A DNA stretch of 64,000 nucleotides, from assembly GCA_025093555.1 (NCBI GenBank), contig JAIWNF010000021.1, positions 248,001 to 312,000 of the forward strand, given 5' to 3'. Positions 11,162 to 23,502 of this stretch are shown here, piece by piece. Each line of letters begins with the position of its first letter. Within the stretch, counting starts at the first letter, position 1. The translations under genes were made by a program, and so were the position numbers. This stretch comes from Circinella umbellata. Its lineage: Eukaryota > Mucoromycota > Mucoromycetes > Mucorales > Lichtheimiaceae. The notes below the pieces were generated by a model, which saw only the letters and a program-made list of their open reading frames with translations, was not told where the DNA came from and searched no databases.

Positions 11162-14100
11162 ATGAGTGACATCTCGGCTGAAAATTTACAACGTAGTGTT
11201 GACCACCTTACGGAGAGCCAAGGTAACAGAAAAGAAAAATAGTTATTTTTAAAAATAAAGTAAAATACGAATGGATTAATTAAATATGCTTTTTTTGTTT
11301 TAATATTATAAAATTCATTAGATTATCTTGTTAGTCATCTGTCATCAGTTGCTCAAGTTTTTCAAGAAACAGGCATACTTTTCGAACAGGATGCTTCAAC
11401 TTCATTGGAACATGTCACTCGCTTAGCACAAATGCTGGCAGGCACTTTGGTTTCTGGTAAAAAAAAAAGTTGTTATTATTATTGCTATTATTATTATTTT
11501 GACACAAACGTGCTCTGTTATGCATAATTTTTTTTTTTTTTTGTAACTCGGTAAATTCTTATTATAAAAAAAATAGAAACTGTGCGTGCGAATTTAGGAG
11601 AAAATAATATTATTAAACATGTGAACCAATTGATCAAGTTATCCAATGATGAACAAACAACTTTTCGAGTACAAGCTCTTCGTGTATTGGGCAATGCATG
11701 TATTGATCATGGTAAATATTATATATTGAATACTTTTTAATAGGTCAAATGAAGAAGGAGAAGAATAGACAAAAGAAAATGGCTAAAAGTAATTAAATTA
11801 AACAAGATGATAATAGACGACTGGTACATGAAGCGAACACAGTTCAATTGGTGATTCCATTCTTACATCAAAATCAAAACCCTGAATTGACTAAGGTTGC
11901 ATGTGGATTTTGTTTGAATAGTGGCATGGATTTTGGTAATGATTTGATAATGGTGCGAAAGAAGGAAAAAAGAAAAGCATCCTATATATTTTTCGATAAC
12001 TCATTATATGAAAATTATGTAGAACCTATTCAGAAAACAATTAATGAAAATGACGGTGTCAATTATTTGGCCAATCTATTAAGACCAGCTCGTATGGATC
12101 ATGGAGAGGAAATGATGGTAACGATTGCAGCAAAAGCACTGGATAATTTGATGAATGAAGGTAAAAAGGAAAAATATGATTTCAGAATAAATATTATGAT
12201 CAATATATTTATCATTGTCGTTGGGTGGTGTGTATCTGGATAAAATGTAACACTTTATAGAATTTGCTCGTAAGTCATTTCCACTTGATTGTGTTCCGCG
12301 TTTGTTGGAACTGGTAAAATATGAATGGCAAATCGATCATTTGCAGAACCTCGAGTTATTGGAAAGTTTAGTAGATATATTGCTACAACTTATTGCTGAA
12401 GATGGTAAAAATAACGTTCTTGTTTCTGCTAATCCTATTATGTAAAGGATGAAAAAAGAGAGAGAAAAGGACTGATTGAACACATACATATATATATGAA
12501 TATGGGTGTGGACTCTCTTTTTTTATGAAATAGAACCTGTACAAAACTCTGTACTTGATTCCGGATATTTCCCACTGTTGCTTGAATTTATGGAAAAAGC
12601 CGAATTAGAAGATGAAGATGCTGATGAAGATGACACAAAACAGTTTGAACACATTCAAACAAGTATAAGCAAGATCATTGTCTGTGCAACCTTTAGCGGT
12701 AAGTAACAATTGTAACAATAACAAAAAAAAAGTTGTTTTTTTTGGGGGTTGATGGGATTAATATCCCACGCATAAAAGTTATTTATAACCATTATTTTGT
12801 TTTTCTTCTCTCCTGTCTTTTCCTGTTTTAGATTCAAGATTGAAAGAATTATATGGAAATAAAGAATTACTTTCAAGATTTTTGTCATGGTCAACAAGTG
12901 AATCTGAAGTTTTAGCACAATGCGGTATTTATGTACTTGGTAACCTTGCACGTACAGGTAAGAATAAAAAATCGATTGTGTTTATATATATATATATATA
13001 TATTTTATAATTAATAAACTTTACATGAAATTTTATATAAATAGATGAACATTGTATTGATTTGGTACAAACTCATCACTTTGAAAAAATCCTTTTGAAT
13101 GCATTTGAATTAACGGATAAGGCCATGTTCCGTTATGCAGTTCTTGGGTCTTTGAAACATCTTTGCATGCCAAGTAATTATCTTAAACCTAGTTATGAAG
13201 AAGAAAGAAACTTTGAAGCTCATTAAAATTTTATATTTATATAGAGGAAAACAAGGCGATTATTGGAGATGCTAATGCAATTGCAATTGTCGCACCTGTT
13301 TTGGAATCGACGAATGATATGCTTAAAAGAAACCAATTTATCGCTATTGGTATTATTAAACTTTTATGTGCAAGTCATGAATGTAAGTAAAGGAAAAAGA
13401 AAGCTTTGTTACAGATTTTAATTGTGCATAAACGTAAAAGGGAAACGTACTTAATTGTATCATAAAATTAGATAACAATGCAACAAAAGTGATTGATGGT
13501 AATGTGGAGGATGATGAAAATAAAACTCCATTAAGTCTTGTAATGGCATGTCTCGATCGATTCGATGACCCAGCAGCAAAAAGTGAAGCAACACGTATAC
13601 TTACAAATCTTGTTAAAGCTGTTTGGTTTCACCAAGGTATTTTTTTAGAAAGCTACATGGAGTTGTTCTATATATATATATATATATATATATATTTCAA
13701 AAAAAGACTAAACCATTTTCGTCTAGATACCAAAGCTTCATTAAGCTATCGACAAGAATTATTAAAGAATACATCCATAATACATGCCATTTCTGAAATG
13801 ACACGTACATCTAAATTTCCTGTTCTTAAGAACGATGGTATTGTTGCATTAGCATTGATATTTACAGACACCCAATCAGAAATTGGAAAAGAGATATTAT
13901 CAGAAGGTAAAAAAAAATATGCATGGACATGTTTGTTTTTTTGGGGAAATGTGTTATTGTTTTGTTGTATAATGTTTACAGTTGTTCTATTTATATATAC
14001 ATTCATCAGCTCTATCCACTGTTACGGGACAACCACCTAAACTCGGATTACCGGAACAAGAAGACCAAACATCTGATAATGACCAAGAACAACAACAAAT

Positions 14101-14499
14101 ACCGGAAACCAGAACCTTTTTAGAAGTATTAGTTGAGTTAGTGAGTCTAGAAGGTAAAATGCCAGTGGAAATTCGCTGCAATGGTTTTGTATTGATTCAA
14201 AAAATTGCAAGTGCTGCTCAAGCTGGTAAGTCTTAACATAATGATAATGATAATAAAAACAATAATGCTGGATAATATCTTAGACAATAAGTATCATATT
14301 AACGCGACACTTCATTCCTTTTTTTTTTTTGGGTGGGGGTTGAATGGGTTAATTTATAGTGAACGATATTACAGCACTAGAAAAAGTAAAAGCTGCATTT
14401 CGTGACCAATTACAAAAAATCGTTAATGAAGAAGCTTCTTCTCCTTCTTCTGCAATGATTGTACCAATTGCTCAAAAAGCACTAAATGTAGTAGTATAA
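11162..14499 (+). CDS. armadillo-repeat protein, SmgGDS/RAP1GDS1-like
   Basis: Fourteen exons: 11162-11222, 11322-11456, 11577-11711, 11807-11935, 12023-12160, 12261-12404, 12534-12698, 12832-12957, 13045-13173, 13245-13382, 13472-13636, 13727-13906, 14010-14225, 14360-14499; 2001 nt, 666 aa. Every intron is phase 1. Most exons are 126-144 nt, the size of one armadillo repeat, and repeats such as RVQALRVLGNACIDH(D)DNRRLV match the ARM consensus. Order and length fit the guanine-nucleotide dissociation stimulator family that chaperones Rho/Rap-type small GTPases carrying a C-terminal basic tail and prenyl group. Acidic inserts occur in exon 7 (EDEDADEDD) and a Gln/Asp-rich one in exon 13. Other ARM proteins (vacuole-type, importin-like) are less likely because of the SmgGDS-like spacing, but this rests on recognition only. 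Confidence 0.72.
13669..13694. repeat. (TA)n microsatellite in an intron
   Basis: About 13 TA units lie in intron 11 of the armadillo gene; likely length-polymorphic. Confidence 0.9.
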
Positions 14500-15647
14500 C
14501 AAACCTCTTATATATAATAAAAGATAGCCAACAATTATAATGAATAAATAAAAAGAGAATATATCCATATAGTTTTTTTTGTCATTTCTAATCACTATTC
14601 TTTTTTTGTCACATTGAAAAATGGGAGAAGAGGAACAAAATATAGCTTAGTGAACAGTTTGTTAGTGGTACAATGTGTCATTATAAATTGTCGATCAATG
14701 CTTTATGTGTTAATAGGCATGCTTGAATAGGCAGACATGTGAGCACGAGTCAAATAAGTGAGTGGGTCATACATACACTATCCTAACTTTGTAAATTATA
14801 TAATGAGTATCCGATCTACATACCATTTATTGTTCTATTATATATGTAATATTAGAAATTAAACAGAAAAAAATGTACCAAGAAAAAAAGGTATTCACAC
14901 TGTGCTATAGAAGTTGTATTTTTCTTGGCTTTTAAGGTTTGAATAAACGGGAAACATGGCTGTTTTGTCAATAACTCTTCGCGCGACCCGGAGAACTTCC
15001 TTTTTTTTTTTTGGACGTACAATGTGTTTTTATGTCGTACAAACTCCACGTAACACCTGAGATGTGACTGAAATGGGGGTACCTGTATATTATCTTTATA
15101 ATCCAGAACAAAGAAAAATGTATCGAAAAATTTTGTTTTGTGTGGAATCAACCTTACCAAAAAACCAAATCATTGGTATTGATAGTTGTATTTAAAGTAT
15201 TAGTAATTATTATAAAATGTTACCATTGAAATTCTGTAAAGACCGATTTAGAAATAAACAAACTTTTCATTTTAAAAGTCAATATTTTAAAATGGAATAT
15301 TTTAGTAAAAATGAGTGGAGAGAATCTCTACATTCTTTTTTAATATTGTAGCACTTTGCCACTCTCTCCCTCACTCTCCCTCACTCTTTTCTCTCACTTT
15401 TTGAAGATCAATGCCCCATCGGTATATCAATTGCATGTTCATATTAGGCGCCGAGAGAAAAAAAAGTTTTAGTTGGTTAGTGATATACTAAGACAGAACA
15501 CATGCCAACGTAACCCAACGTAATCCAACGTATCTCTTTCTCTCTTCTTTTTTTTTCTTTTGATCTTTGTTTTTATTCCTTTAATTATTGTTTTATTTAT
15601 CCTCTCTCTTTTTTTTTCTTTTTTTTGATTTTTTCTTCTTTTTCTGC
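14500..15647. other. intergenic region with pyrimidine-rich promoter of the MHYT gene
   Basis: The part before the MHYT start is CT-rich on the plus strand (CTCTCCCTCACT repeats at about 15360-15400, T/C runs at 15535-15645), common in fungal promoters and leaders. A three-fold CCAACGTA array sits at 15505-15532. The first half is the armadillo gene 3' flank with nothing recognisable. Confidence 0.45.
15505..15532 (+). promoter_or_regulatory. three CCAACGTA boxes spaced 10 bp apart
   Basis: The octamer occurs at 15505-15512, 15515-15522 and 15525-15532, so each box sits on the same DNA face. It lies 116-143 bp upstream of the MHYT start codon, a usual place for activator sites. The binding factor is unknown. 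Confidence 0.5.
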
Positions 15648-18600
15648 ATGGCGGTTGTGTTAGTGGAACAATATTTTAATGCGGGAATTATCGTCGTCAG
15701 TTTCGTGGTAGCAGTGGTCGGTGCCATGACGACACTCGAACTACTTACACAGCGTACGCATTATAAGGGAAAATACAACTGGTTAATATCGTTTTCATCA
15801 TCAGCTATTTATATCTATTAATAACGAGAAACAACAAATTTGATCGATTCGAAAAAAAAAAAAAGAATGGAACCAAGATAGTAACCGACCAAAAAAAAAA
15901 TACAATAAACACTTGTATTATTTTATTATTTAGGTTTTTATTGCTTTCAGCTGCGTTTTGTATGGGTGGTGTGGCTATATGGTCGATGCATTTTATTGGA
16001 AATAATTGTTTAACACTTACCATTCCTGGTGATAGTGGGAAATATCAGCTTGCATATGCCCCTGGATTTACATTATTCAGTCTTGTTGTTTCGATCATTT
16101 GTACATTTTTTGCGTTTGCATTTGTTGGAGTTACTGAAGAAGCAAAATTAATAAGAATTGTTCCTAGCGGTATTCTTGCCGGTGTAAGTCATTATTTCTT
16201 ATAAAGATATGAATGATGATATAAGTTTGCTGATAATTTATGTTGTAGTCTAAAAGCTAACAATGTCATATAATGCATAGTCTGGTATTGCATTGATGCA
16301 TTACCTGGGCCAATTTGCTGTTAGGTTTTTTATTGCTCGATATAAAATACCTTTTGTTATTGGGGCTATAGTTATTGCTATTGTTGCAGTCACTGTTGCT
16401 TTATATATATTCTTCAAGTTGCGGGAACAATGGGCGAATCGATGGTACAAAAGACTAGGTTGTGCCTTTTTGATGGGTGTTGCTGTCTGTGGTAAGCTAT
16501 TTTTTTTAACAGATTAGTATATAATTTTAAAATATACACTTTACCTGGTCTCCTGTGGGTTACACAGCAGAAAATTTACACAAACAATAAGTTCCTTTTT
16601 GAGTAATACTCGATAATCATCATACTTTTAAAATTAGGCATGCACTATACTGCCATGGCTGGTACAGATTATATCGCTCCTTCGAATACAGACGTTGCCC
16701 CAGTACCAGCTCTCAGCAATACTGGGCTTATAGGTATTATATCAGCAGTTGTCATTGTTGGGTGTGCCATTTTATTTTATGTGGTTGTATTCCGACACAG
16801 GGACAGCCTAACATCATCAAGATCCACTGCCGCTACAAGTACTCAATCCGAGAAAATTCGAAGACGATTAGTATTAGACTCTGTTATTTTTGATAACAAA
16901 GGAAAAATACTGGTCAGAGTCGATGGTTTATTGCCTATGCGAACGATTATGAATGACATGAGTAGTCATATTGTAAGTATATATAATTACTCGCCATCTA
17001 AAGTCAAAAAAAAAATACTAAAATTTGATTGTTTTCATCTATAAAAAAAAAAGACGGATCCGTTTTCAGTATCACATCCATTGTTCTTTCGATTCTTTGA
17101 AGCGACGACACAATGGTCACGTTATCCAAATATCGAAAGTTACAACGACCCTATTTTACAGCAGTATATGGAAGCAGCTCAAGAATTAGCAAATGACTTG
17201 AAACTGGGATCTGTTGATAATTTGGGTATTTTGTTCGACAGTGTCTTACACGCACCAGCGCCAATTCAAAAGAAAAGTCGGCATCGATTATTCCCTTCTA
17301 TTATCAAGCGAAGTCCAAGCGCAACTATTAAATTACTTTCAAGAAAAGCAAGACCTTCCCGGCCTAGTACACCATCCACAGAACATACTGGAGTAAATCC
17401 GCATAGCAGCATGCAAATGTTATTTGATCATAACCAACCAGAATTGATTCCTTCAGCATCAACATCAGCACAACAAGCAGCAGTACCTGGAACAACAAAA
17501 TCAGGTGACTATACACAATTTGACGTAGAACTGGGTATACCTATATCCTCGTCAGCAACTTCAATACAAGATGAGAAACAGACAAACAGCAGTACCGCTG
17601 GTTTGGGAGGAGCCCCTGCTAATGAAAGTGATGATGAACATATTCTTCTTGTGAGAAAAATTGGGTCTGACAAAGAACTTGCTGTTAAATTGCTTTCTCA
17701 AGGCTTCCGGTTTGCAGATCCAGTATTTATTGCACGTATTATGGGAGCCAAACTCAATCTCCCGGCTGAGCACATGCTGGCTCATTTCAGAGACATGATG
17801 TCCATGGTAGAATCAACTCATATGAATATGCCTACTTCTGTGAAATGCTCAGCCGACGGTAACAATACCAACAACAATAATAATAATAATAATTATAATA
17901 ATACACCTATGTCACCTGGAACACCTCCACAGTCGCCTTTATCTAGTTTTTCATCTACAGGTAGTCTATCAACACCATTTTCTAATACCCAACTACAAGG
18001 TGGAGTATATGTCGGATTATTGGCACTAGTGGAAGAAAAGCATCACAATCATCATCATTCACCTCATCCACGTCAACAACAACCCGTACTAGACTTTAGT
18101 TCCATGGGTACAAACGAGTTAGAAATTTTGGTGGACAAAAACCGACATTTCTCATTCCCCGTGATACCCTTAAGATACGAAGATGATCAACAACATATTA
18201 CAGAGCTGGATCGTGAAGAGAAATCTTGCGTTTATAATCTACAAGGACAATCAATGTTGGCAGTTTCTATGTTAGATTCACAATTACCACATGAAACGAC
18301 TACTGTCGATAGTGGTCAATCATCAGCACCTATATTACACCACCAACGTAAGAATAGCAGCAGTAATAACAGTAGTGCAACCACACATGCCTATAATTCC
18401 AGCATGGCAGCCGTCAGCAGTAGTTTGTTTTCACCAGCTACAATTATGGCTGGTATTGGTGCTCCATCACCTGCACAACAAACAGCACAGATACGACGAT
18501 TTATTAAAGCCTTGGGAAAATCATGCCGATCACTGGTTCAAACTTCAAACTATGGAAAGTTGTTAGGCACTGGTGCCCGGCTCCATGCAGAAGTACTTGA

Positions 18601-19120
18601 AATTCCACCATTTACATTGACTCCAGGGCCGTGCGAACTTATTTTATTCCGTACATTAATAACTATTCCTGGTACTCAAACCGCCATTAATCAAACCCCT
18701 AGCGAACCTATAAAATGCATTCCCCTTAAATTATATAAATCATTCGCATACCATGTCACAGATCAAGCTATTGAATTATACCGTCAAACCAATATACTCA
18801 AACGTTCATCGATACAACATTCATTACCTGTGCCATTGCGGTCATCTAGTCGCAAAAAATTTCCACAATTGGTAGAGACTGGAACTACTTCCATTGTTGA
18901 TACTTTTGCTTCAAAACGTTACAATGACTCTAGTTCTACATCTCCCTCATTATTATCCTCATCCAATTCTTCAATAGAACGCGGGCAGGCCTCATCTTCT
19001 GCTGTTGAACTTCCCATTCTGGTTAATCTAATGCCTACTCAGGCAAGATTTTTATGGCTTGACCTGATGATTGAAGAAACGTTACAAGCAAATAAAACAC
19101 ACAATCATCATCGTCGATAG
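15648..19120 (+). CDS. MHYT-domain integral membrane sensor
   Basis: Exons 15648-15781, 15934-16183, 16281-16491, 16638-16972, 17054-19120; 2997 nt, 998 aa. The first roughly 250 residues are about seven hydrophobic segments carrying the three MHYT motifs: WSMHFIG, ALMHYLGQ and GMHYTAMAG. In bacteria this domain was proposed to sense diatomic gases through a metal bound by its His/Met residues; fungal versions have no assigned ligand. The cytosolic part holds a conserved block (LLPMRTIMNDM, then DPFSVSHPLFF) seen in fungal MHYT proteins, followed by about 600 residues of Ser/Asn/His-rich, mostly disordered sequence broken by short conserved islands (IRRFIKALGKSCRSL; GARLHAEVLEIPPF). No GGDEF/EAL output domain is present. 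It probably acts as a signalling receptor or scaffold. Confidence 0.85.
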
Positions 19121-19336
19121 TAAAAAAAAACATTTCACAACAAATACACACATATGTACTCATTTATTGCAAACAACCATTTTTAAACTCTGTAAAATAA
19201 ACCACAATAGTAAAAGAAAGCGCTTATTTTGCGTATGTACTATCATACTTTGACATTTTATACATCCTTCATTTTATTTCTCCCATCTTATTGTTGCGTG
19301 TATGGTTATGTGCTCAATCGATAGAAGAATATTAAT

Positions 19337-20450
19337 TTAAAGTGAAGGTGTTGGGGAAGGTGTAGCAATAAAACCAAAAGCAGGGAAATGAATAATAGAA
19401 GTGATATTTTCAGTCTTATGCTCAATGACGATTTCATCTTCTGTCAAATTGCGTAAAATACCTATTGAAGGTACTTTACCAGTATCCAAAGGTGACACGG
19501 CTACTTCTTTTCCAATCTTCAATTCAGATAATATACTTCGACCTTGTCCAGAAAAAGGTTGATTTTGATTGCGAGCAATATCCAATGCTTGTTCGGCTTT
19601 GATCTTGGGCATTTTATTAGTACGGTCCATTTTAGCTTCTGCAAAAATACGTCGCATATGGCGGGCCAATGTGGGTACATGTTCTTCAACATAATCAGGA
19701 CCAGCAACATTTCCTAAGAAGAAAATAACTTTGGCTAACGATAAGTCAACCAAAGAAAGTGTGGACGTATTAAGAATATAAAGTTGGTCACCGAGCAATT
19801 GTTGAGCTTGTTTCAATTGTGCCAATAAATCCACTCGCATATAAGGCGATCCACCACCAAAACTTCCTCCAATAAATTCAGTACGATCTTTTAGGAATTT
19901 TTCAGGCAAAAGTGATGTATCAAATTGACGACTGACAGATCCAAATAAGCTGGATTCAATCCATACTGCAATACTTTTTCCCAAAACTTCACTGGATTCA
20001 CCTTTGTTGGTCTTTGGATAAATGGATGGTTCAGGAAATCTGGAAAAACAAAACGGGGTATGAAAAATTCCCAGGATTTTTTTTTTCATATCAGCTTTTA
20101 TCTATCCATATTGCAGAGCTTGATTGAATATTAAATCATTCTTATTTTTTTATTACCTTTTCTCAAGTTCATCAATGATGCGTTTCGTGTCACAATAAAC
20201 ATGATTACCGATTTGTAAAATGGGAGTTTTACGGTAACCACCGTCAAGGGGTCGTCGAAGAGGGCGTGGTTCAATAGGAGAGATCTGAACAACCTTATAA
20301 TCGATATTCTTGTAGTTCAACACCCATGCAACTTTTTGAGCAAAAGGGGATAAAGGATACCAATGCTAAATAATAGTCATTAGTATATAAGCTCCATGTT
20401 AACATAAGAGATTGAGAATAACATACCAATACAATATCGCTTTGAGCCAT
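19337..20450 (-). CDS. glutathione S-transferase-like protein
   Basis: Exons 20450-20427 (24 nt), 20365-20157, 20039-19337; 936 nt, 311 aa. The N-terminal 80 residues form a thioredoxin-like fold: HWYPLSPFAQKVAWVLNY, then the KTPILQIG turn with the family cis-Pro, then DTKRIIDELEKRFPE. The C-terminal part is helical, ending in a predicted beta-rich tail unusual for classic GSTs. The catalytic Cys/Ser position has Pro-Phe-Ala, so glutathione conjugation is not certain. It is tail-to-tail with the MHYT gene (216 bp). A decayed paralogue lies 1.4 kb upstream in the same orientation. The family is widespread in fungi but mostly uncharacterised. Confidence 0.8.
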
Positions 20451-21829
20451 TATAATATTTTGTAAATAATTAAAGAAAAGAAAAGAGTTTTTAGGTTCAG
20501 TAGCAACTTTATTTTATGTTTAATAATCATTGATTCGGGGATTACAAATATGAATTAGCCAATTTGGTCTCTCGTCAGTTTGAATGTTTAAATTGCTGGC
20601 ATGATGAACAGAAGTCCGTCAATTATATTGTGTTATTAAAAATTCAACGTGAGAATAATAATCAGCAATCGATCTTATGACCTTTTTTTTGTCTGGTTAT
20701 AATAGCATTTTTACACAAGCGATAATGTGGTCCTAACAATTAAATGACGTTTAATCAACCTTATCCAAGATCATAATAACATATCAAAAGATAAAAAAAA
20801 AACCACATTCGCGATCAAGCACTGTTCTATATCCAACCTATTAATAGTCTTTGATAACTGTACATATAATATATTTTACACGCCTCTTGAAATGTTTACG
20901 TACAGCTTTTTACCATCCAACAAAACCATATCAATGGTAATGCATCACCCGTCAAACACACATAATTTATTATAATTATCGACATGCAGTAAGGACTAAC
21001 AATACAGTAGCAGAATATAATGCAATGAAACAATGTGAAATGATTAAAAATACTCTGTAATGTTTTACGGCTCCATATTTTATAATCTCAAAAGTGAGTA
21101 AAATGTTTGATACGCAGGTAATTTTGGTTGTTTGAGAATGAACATATACTATAACATGTTTGTATAGCAAAGTAAATCTTCATACACCCCATTTAATTAA
21201 ACTTTTGTGCTTTATTTAACAAAGCAAAAATATACCTACTTTTACCATTCTTTATTTTCCAACAATTTAAATGGTATGATTGAATACTGTGACAATAAAT
21301 CCACAAAATTAAAATGAAAAATAAAAATATACGAATGCAGAAGCAACAATGGAAACAAAACTAGAGAAATGGGTAATAAAAAGTAATTTTTTTCTGTTTG
21401 CCTTTCATTCACAATTTATTTTGAGACAATAAACGGAAAATACCGTTCGAAGCTGCTCTAATAGTATACAAAGTTATAATAGATTGCTTTTCTTACCCAT
21501 TAACCACAATATTAACATATCATACCTGTCTCTTATTATTTTTATCCAGCAATATCAATGAATGTTTGATATTGGCTTTGAAAAATTTTAAACGGATGTT
21601 TGGAAACAAATCTCAAAACATAGTTACTAACGGTTATTCTGAGCATAATACAATAATTTATTATAGATAAGTCTTAATTCAATCGATATACGTACCCAAG
21701 TCTGCAATTATTTGTTGAAGAAAACAGACTTCATTCTCTGATTAATAACAGTGGACTATTGTATATGCTAGCGTGTCGAAAATGTAGGATTTAGCTACAA
21801 TCAACAGTAAAGGGTCTCGATTCACCGGA
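20451..21829. other. AT-rich spacer between the GST-like gene and its relic
   Basis: Upstream flank of the GST-like gene. No supported frame or RNA gene; only short unsupported ORFs. Confidence 0.35.
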
Positions 21830-22275
21830 GATTTTTTATTGACTTGGACTAAATTTGATACAATCTCTCAGTATTTCCTTGGGGTATATGTAATGCATCG
21901 AATAGTCAAATAACAACAAACAACACTATTTTAGCAATAAAGAAGTTCTCTTAATACTTGAGTAGATTCACACCCCTTAGAATTTTCATAGATTGATGAT
22001 TCAGGGAACTGTATGTGTTTATAGCAAAAATATTTATTTATCTTTTCTCAACCATACATACCAACCAATGTTCTTCGAGTTGCAATAAGGAATGTATCAA
22101 TTTTTAAATTAGGTGTCTTGCGGCAACCACCACATACAAAAGGATCCCATTACTGAGAATTTTGTCCATGTATTATGAGCTTTTGATATCCTGAAAGTCA
22201 ACGCTCTCGTAACCTGGTTTCCATTCAATTTTTCTCCAACGTTAAAAAAAGGATTATATACAAACTTTTAACTAA
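21830..22275 (-). pseudogene. decayed second copy of the GST-like gene
   Basis: Reading the minus strand, pieces of the intact gene at 19.3-20.5 kb recur in the same order. First a degraded start of exon 2 (about 22275-22140), then GGCRKTPNLKI matching GGYRKTPILQI (about 22130-22100), then TRR and GAGAAAAG at the exon 2 end (about 22045), where the donor GT has become AT. Next FPESSIYENSKGCEST (about 22008-21965), matching FPEPSIYPKTNKGESS after a kept CAG acceptor, then KILRDCIKF matching KFLKDRTEF (about 21880-21850). Stops and frame changes interrupt every piece. A local direct duplication followed by decay explains the layout. Confidence 0.72.
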
Positions 22276-22762
22276 ATCATTCAAGTATCATGTAAGAAAA
22301 AAAGAGAATTTTTGTGATGACATATTATCAACACAATATCTCATCGATATATAACGTAAAAAAAGTATATTATAGAAGACCAATTCTTTTAAAGCAAAAA
22401 AATAACTAATACCAATGCAATAGATATGTCAAAGATCATCATACATTGTTGTAACTCATTTTACTAGCTATGTAATCTGGTAACACTGTCCCTTAAATGA
22501 GTGATACTTTTACTGTTCATACAATTACTTAAAATGAATTACCACATTAGTGTATAGGTCAGATTAATAAAAAATGATATTATCATAGCAATTACAAAAA
22601 GGATAAAGATGCATGTTTTGTTGTAATACAATGTCGTCAACCAACAATAGTTTATTACTACATTGCTATCACTTGCATAATTATAACTTAAGTAAATAAA
22701 ACAAACAATTTAATTATAGCACTTGGAAAATATCATTTAAACTAATTCTATATTATAATAAT
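22276..22762. other. spacer, PEBP downstream flank
   Basis: AT-rich, no supported features. Confidence 0.35.
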
Positions 22763-23502
22763 TTATGATGATGGTGTTAAATTTTCCTGAACCATGTACA
22801 AAGCACCAACGAGTCTCAATCCGTTTTCTTCCGTAAATTTAGCAACATCAAACTCGGATCGATCAATAAATGTTTCGGGGAGGAAGCTGGTTTGATTCAC
22901 TTGGGCTTGTTCGTATACTGAAAACACATATCGGTGAGCTCCAGTACCTGCAGGTGGGGCAGGTGCAAAGTAAGATGTATGCTGATGCTCTTCGTTTTCC
23001 ACATCCGAAGCAGGTTTTTGTCCGTCAATGTTGGTAACAATCCAATGAAGATAAGGTCGGTGAACTGCATCAGGATCCATCTATAGAAATATAGACATTC
23101 AATATAAATATACTTCTTTATATACAACATATGTATTTAATTTATATATACTACCATAATTAATGTATATTGAGACTCATTATTTATCTTGGAGAACCAA
23201 ACATGAGGAGGATTTTTCGTATCTTCAGCAGTGACCTCCATGCCCATTCTCAATTGCTTTGTCATATGGTATGTAATGCGAATTTCACTTTCAGGCTCAA
23301 ATTCATTGTGAAACACTATAATATCAAATTAATGTGTAAGTATACGCTACATCATTTTGCTAAAAAAAAATGCTGTATATATAGAGTTACCATCAGGGAT
23401 AACACCGCCTTTTTCAAGACCTTGTTTGATAACGGTAGAGCTGAGACCCCATGCGCTAATTTGGAAAAAAACAGCAGCAATAAAATATAACAATAAAAGC
23501 AT
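22763..23502 (-). CDS. secreted phosphatidylethanolamine-binding protein (PEBP)
   Basis: Exons 23502-23391, 23315-23155, 23080-22763; 591 nt, 196 aa. Residues 1-20 look like a signal peptide (MLLLLYFIAAVFFQISA). Both family signatures are present: DPDAVHR followed by PYLHWIV, and APAPPAGTGAHRYVF, which form the anion/phospholipid head-group pocket. PEBPs bind phospholipids and in many systems modulate kinases or proteases (yeast Tfs1 inhibits carboxypeptidase Y). A leader peptide suggests a secreted or vacuolar form. Length is usual. It is isolated, with long spacers on both sides. Confidence 0.9.
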
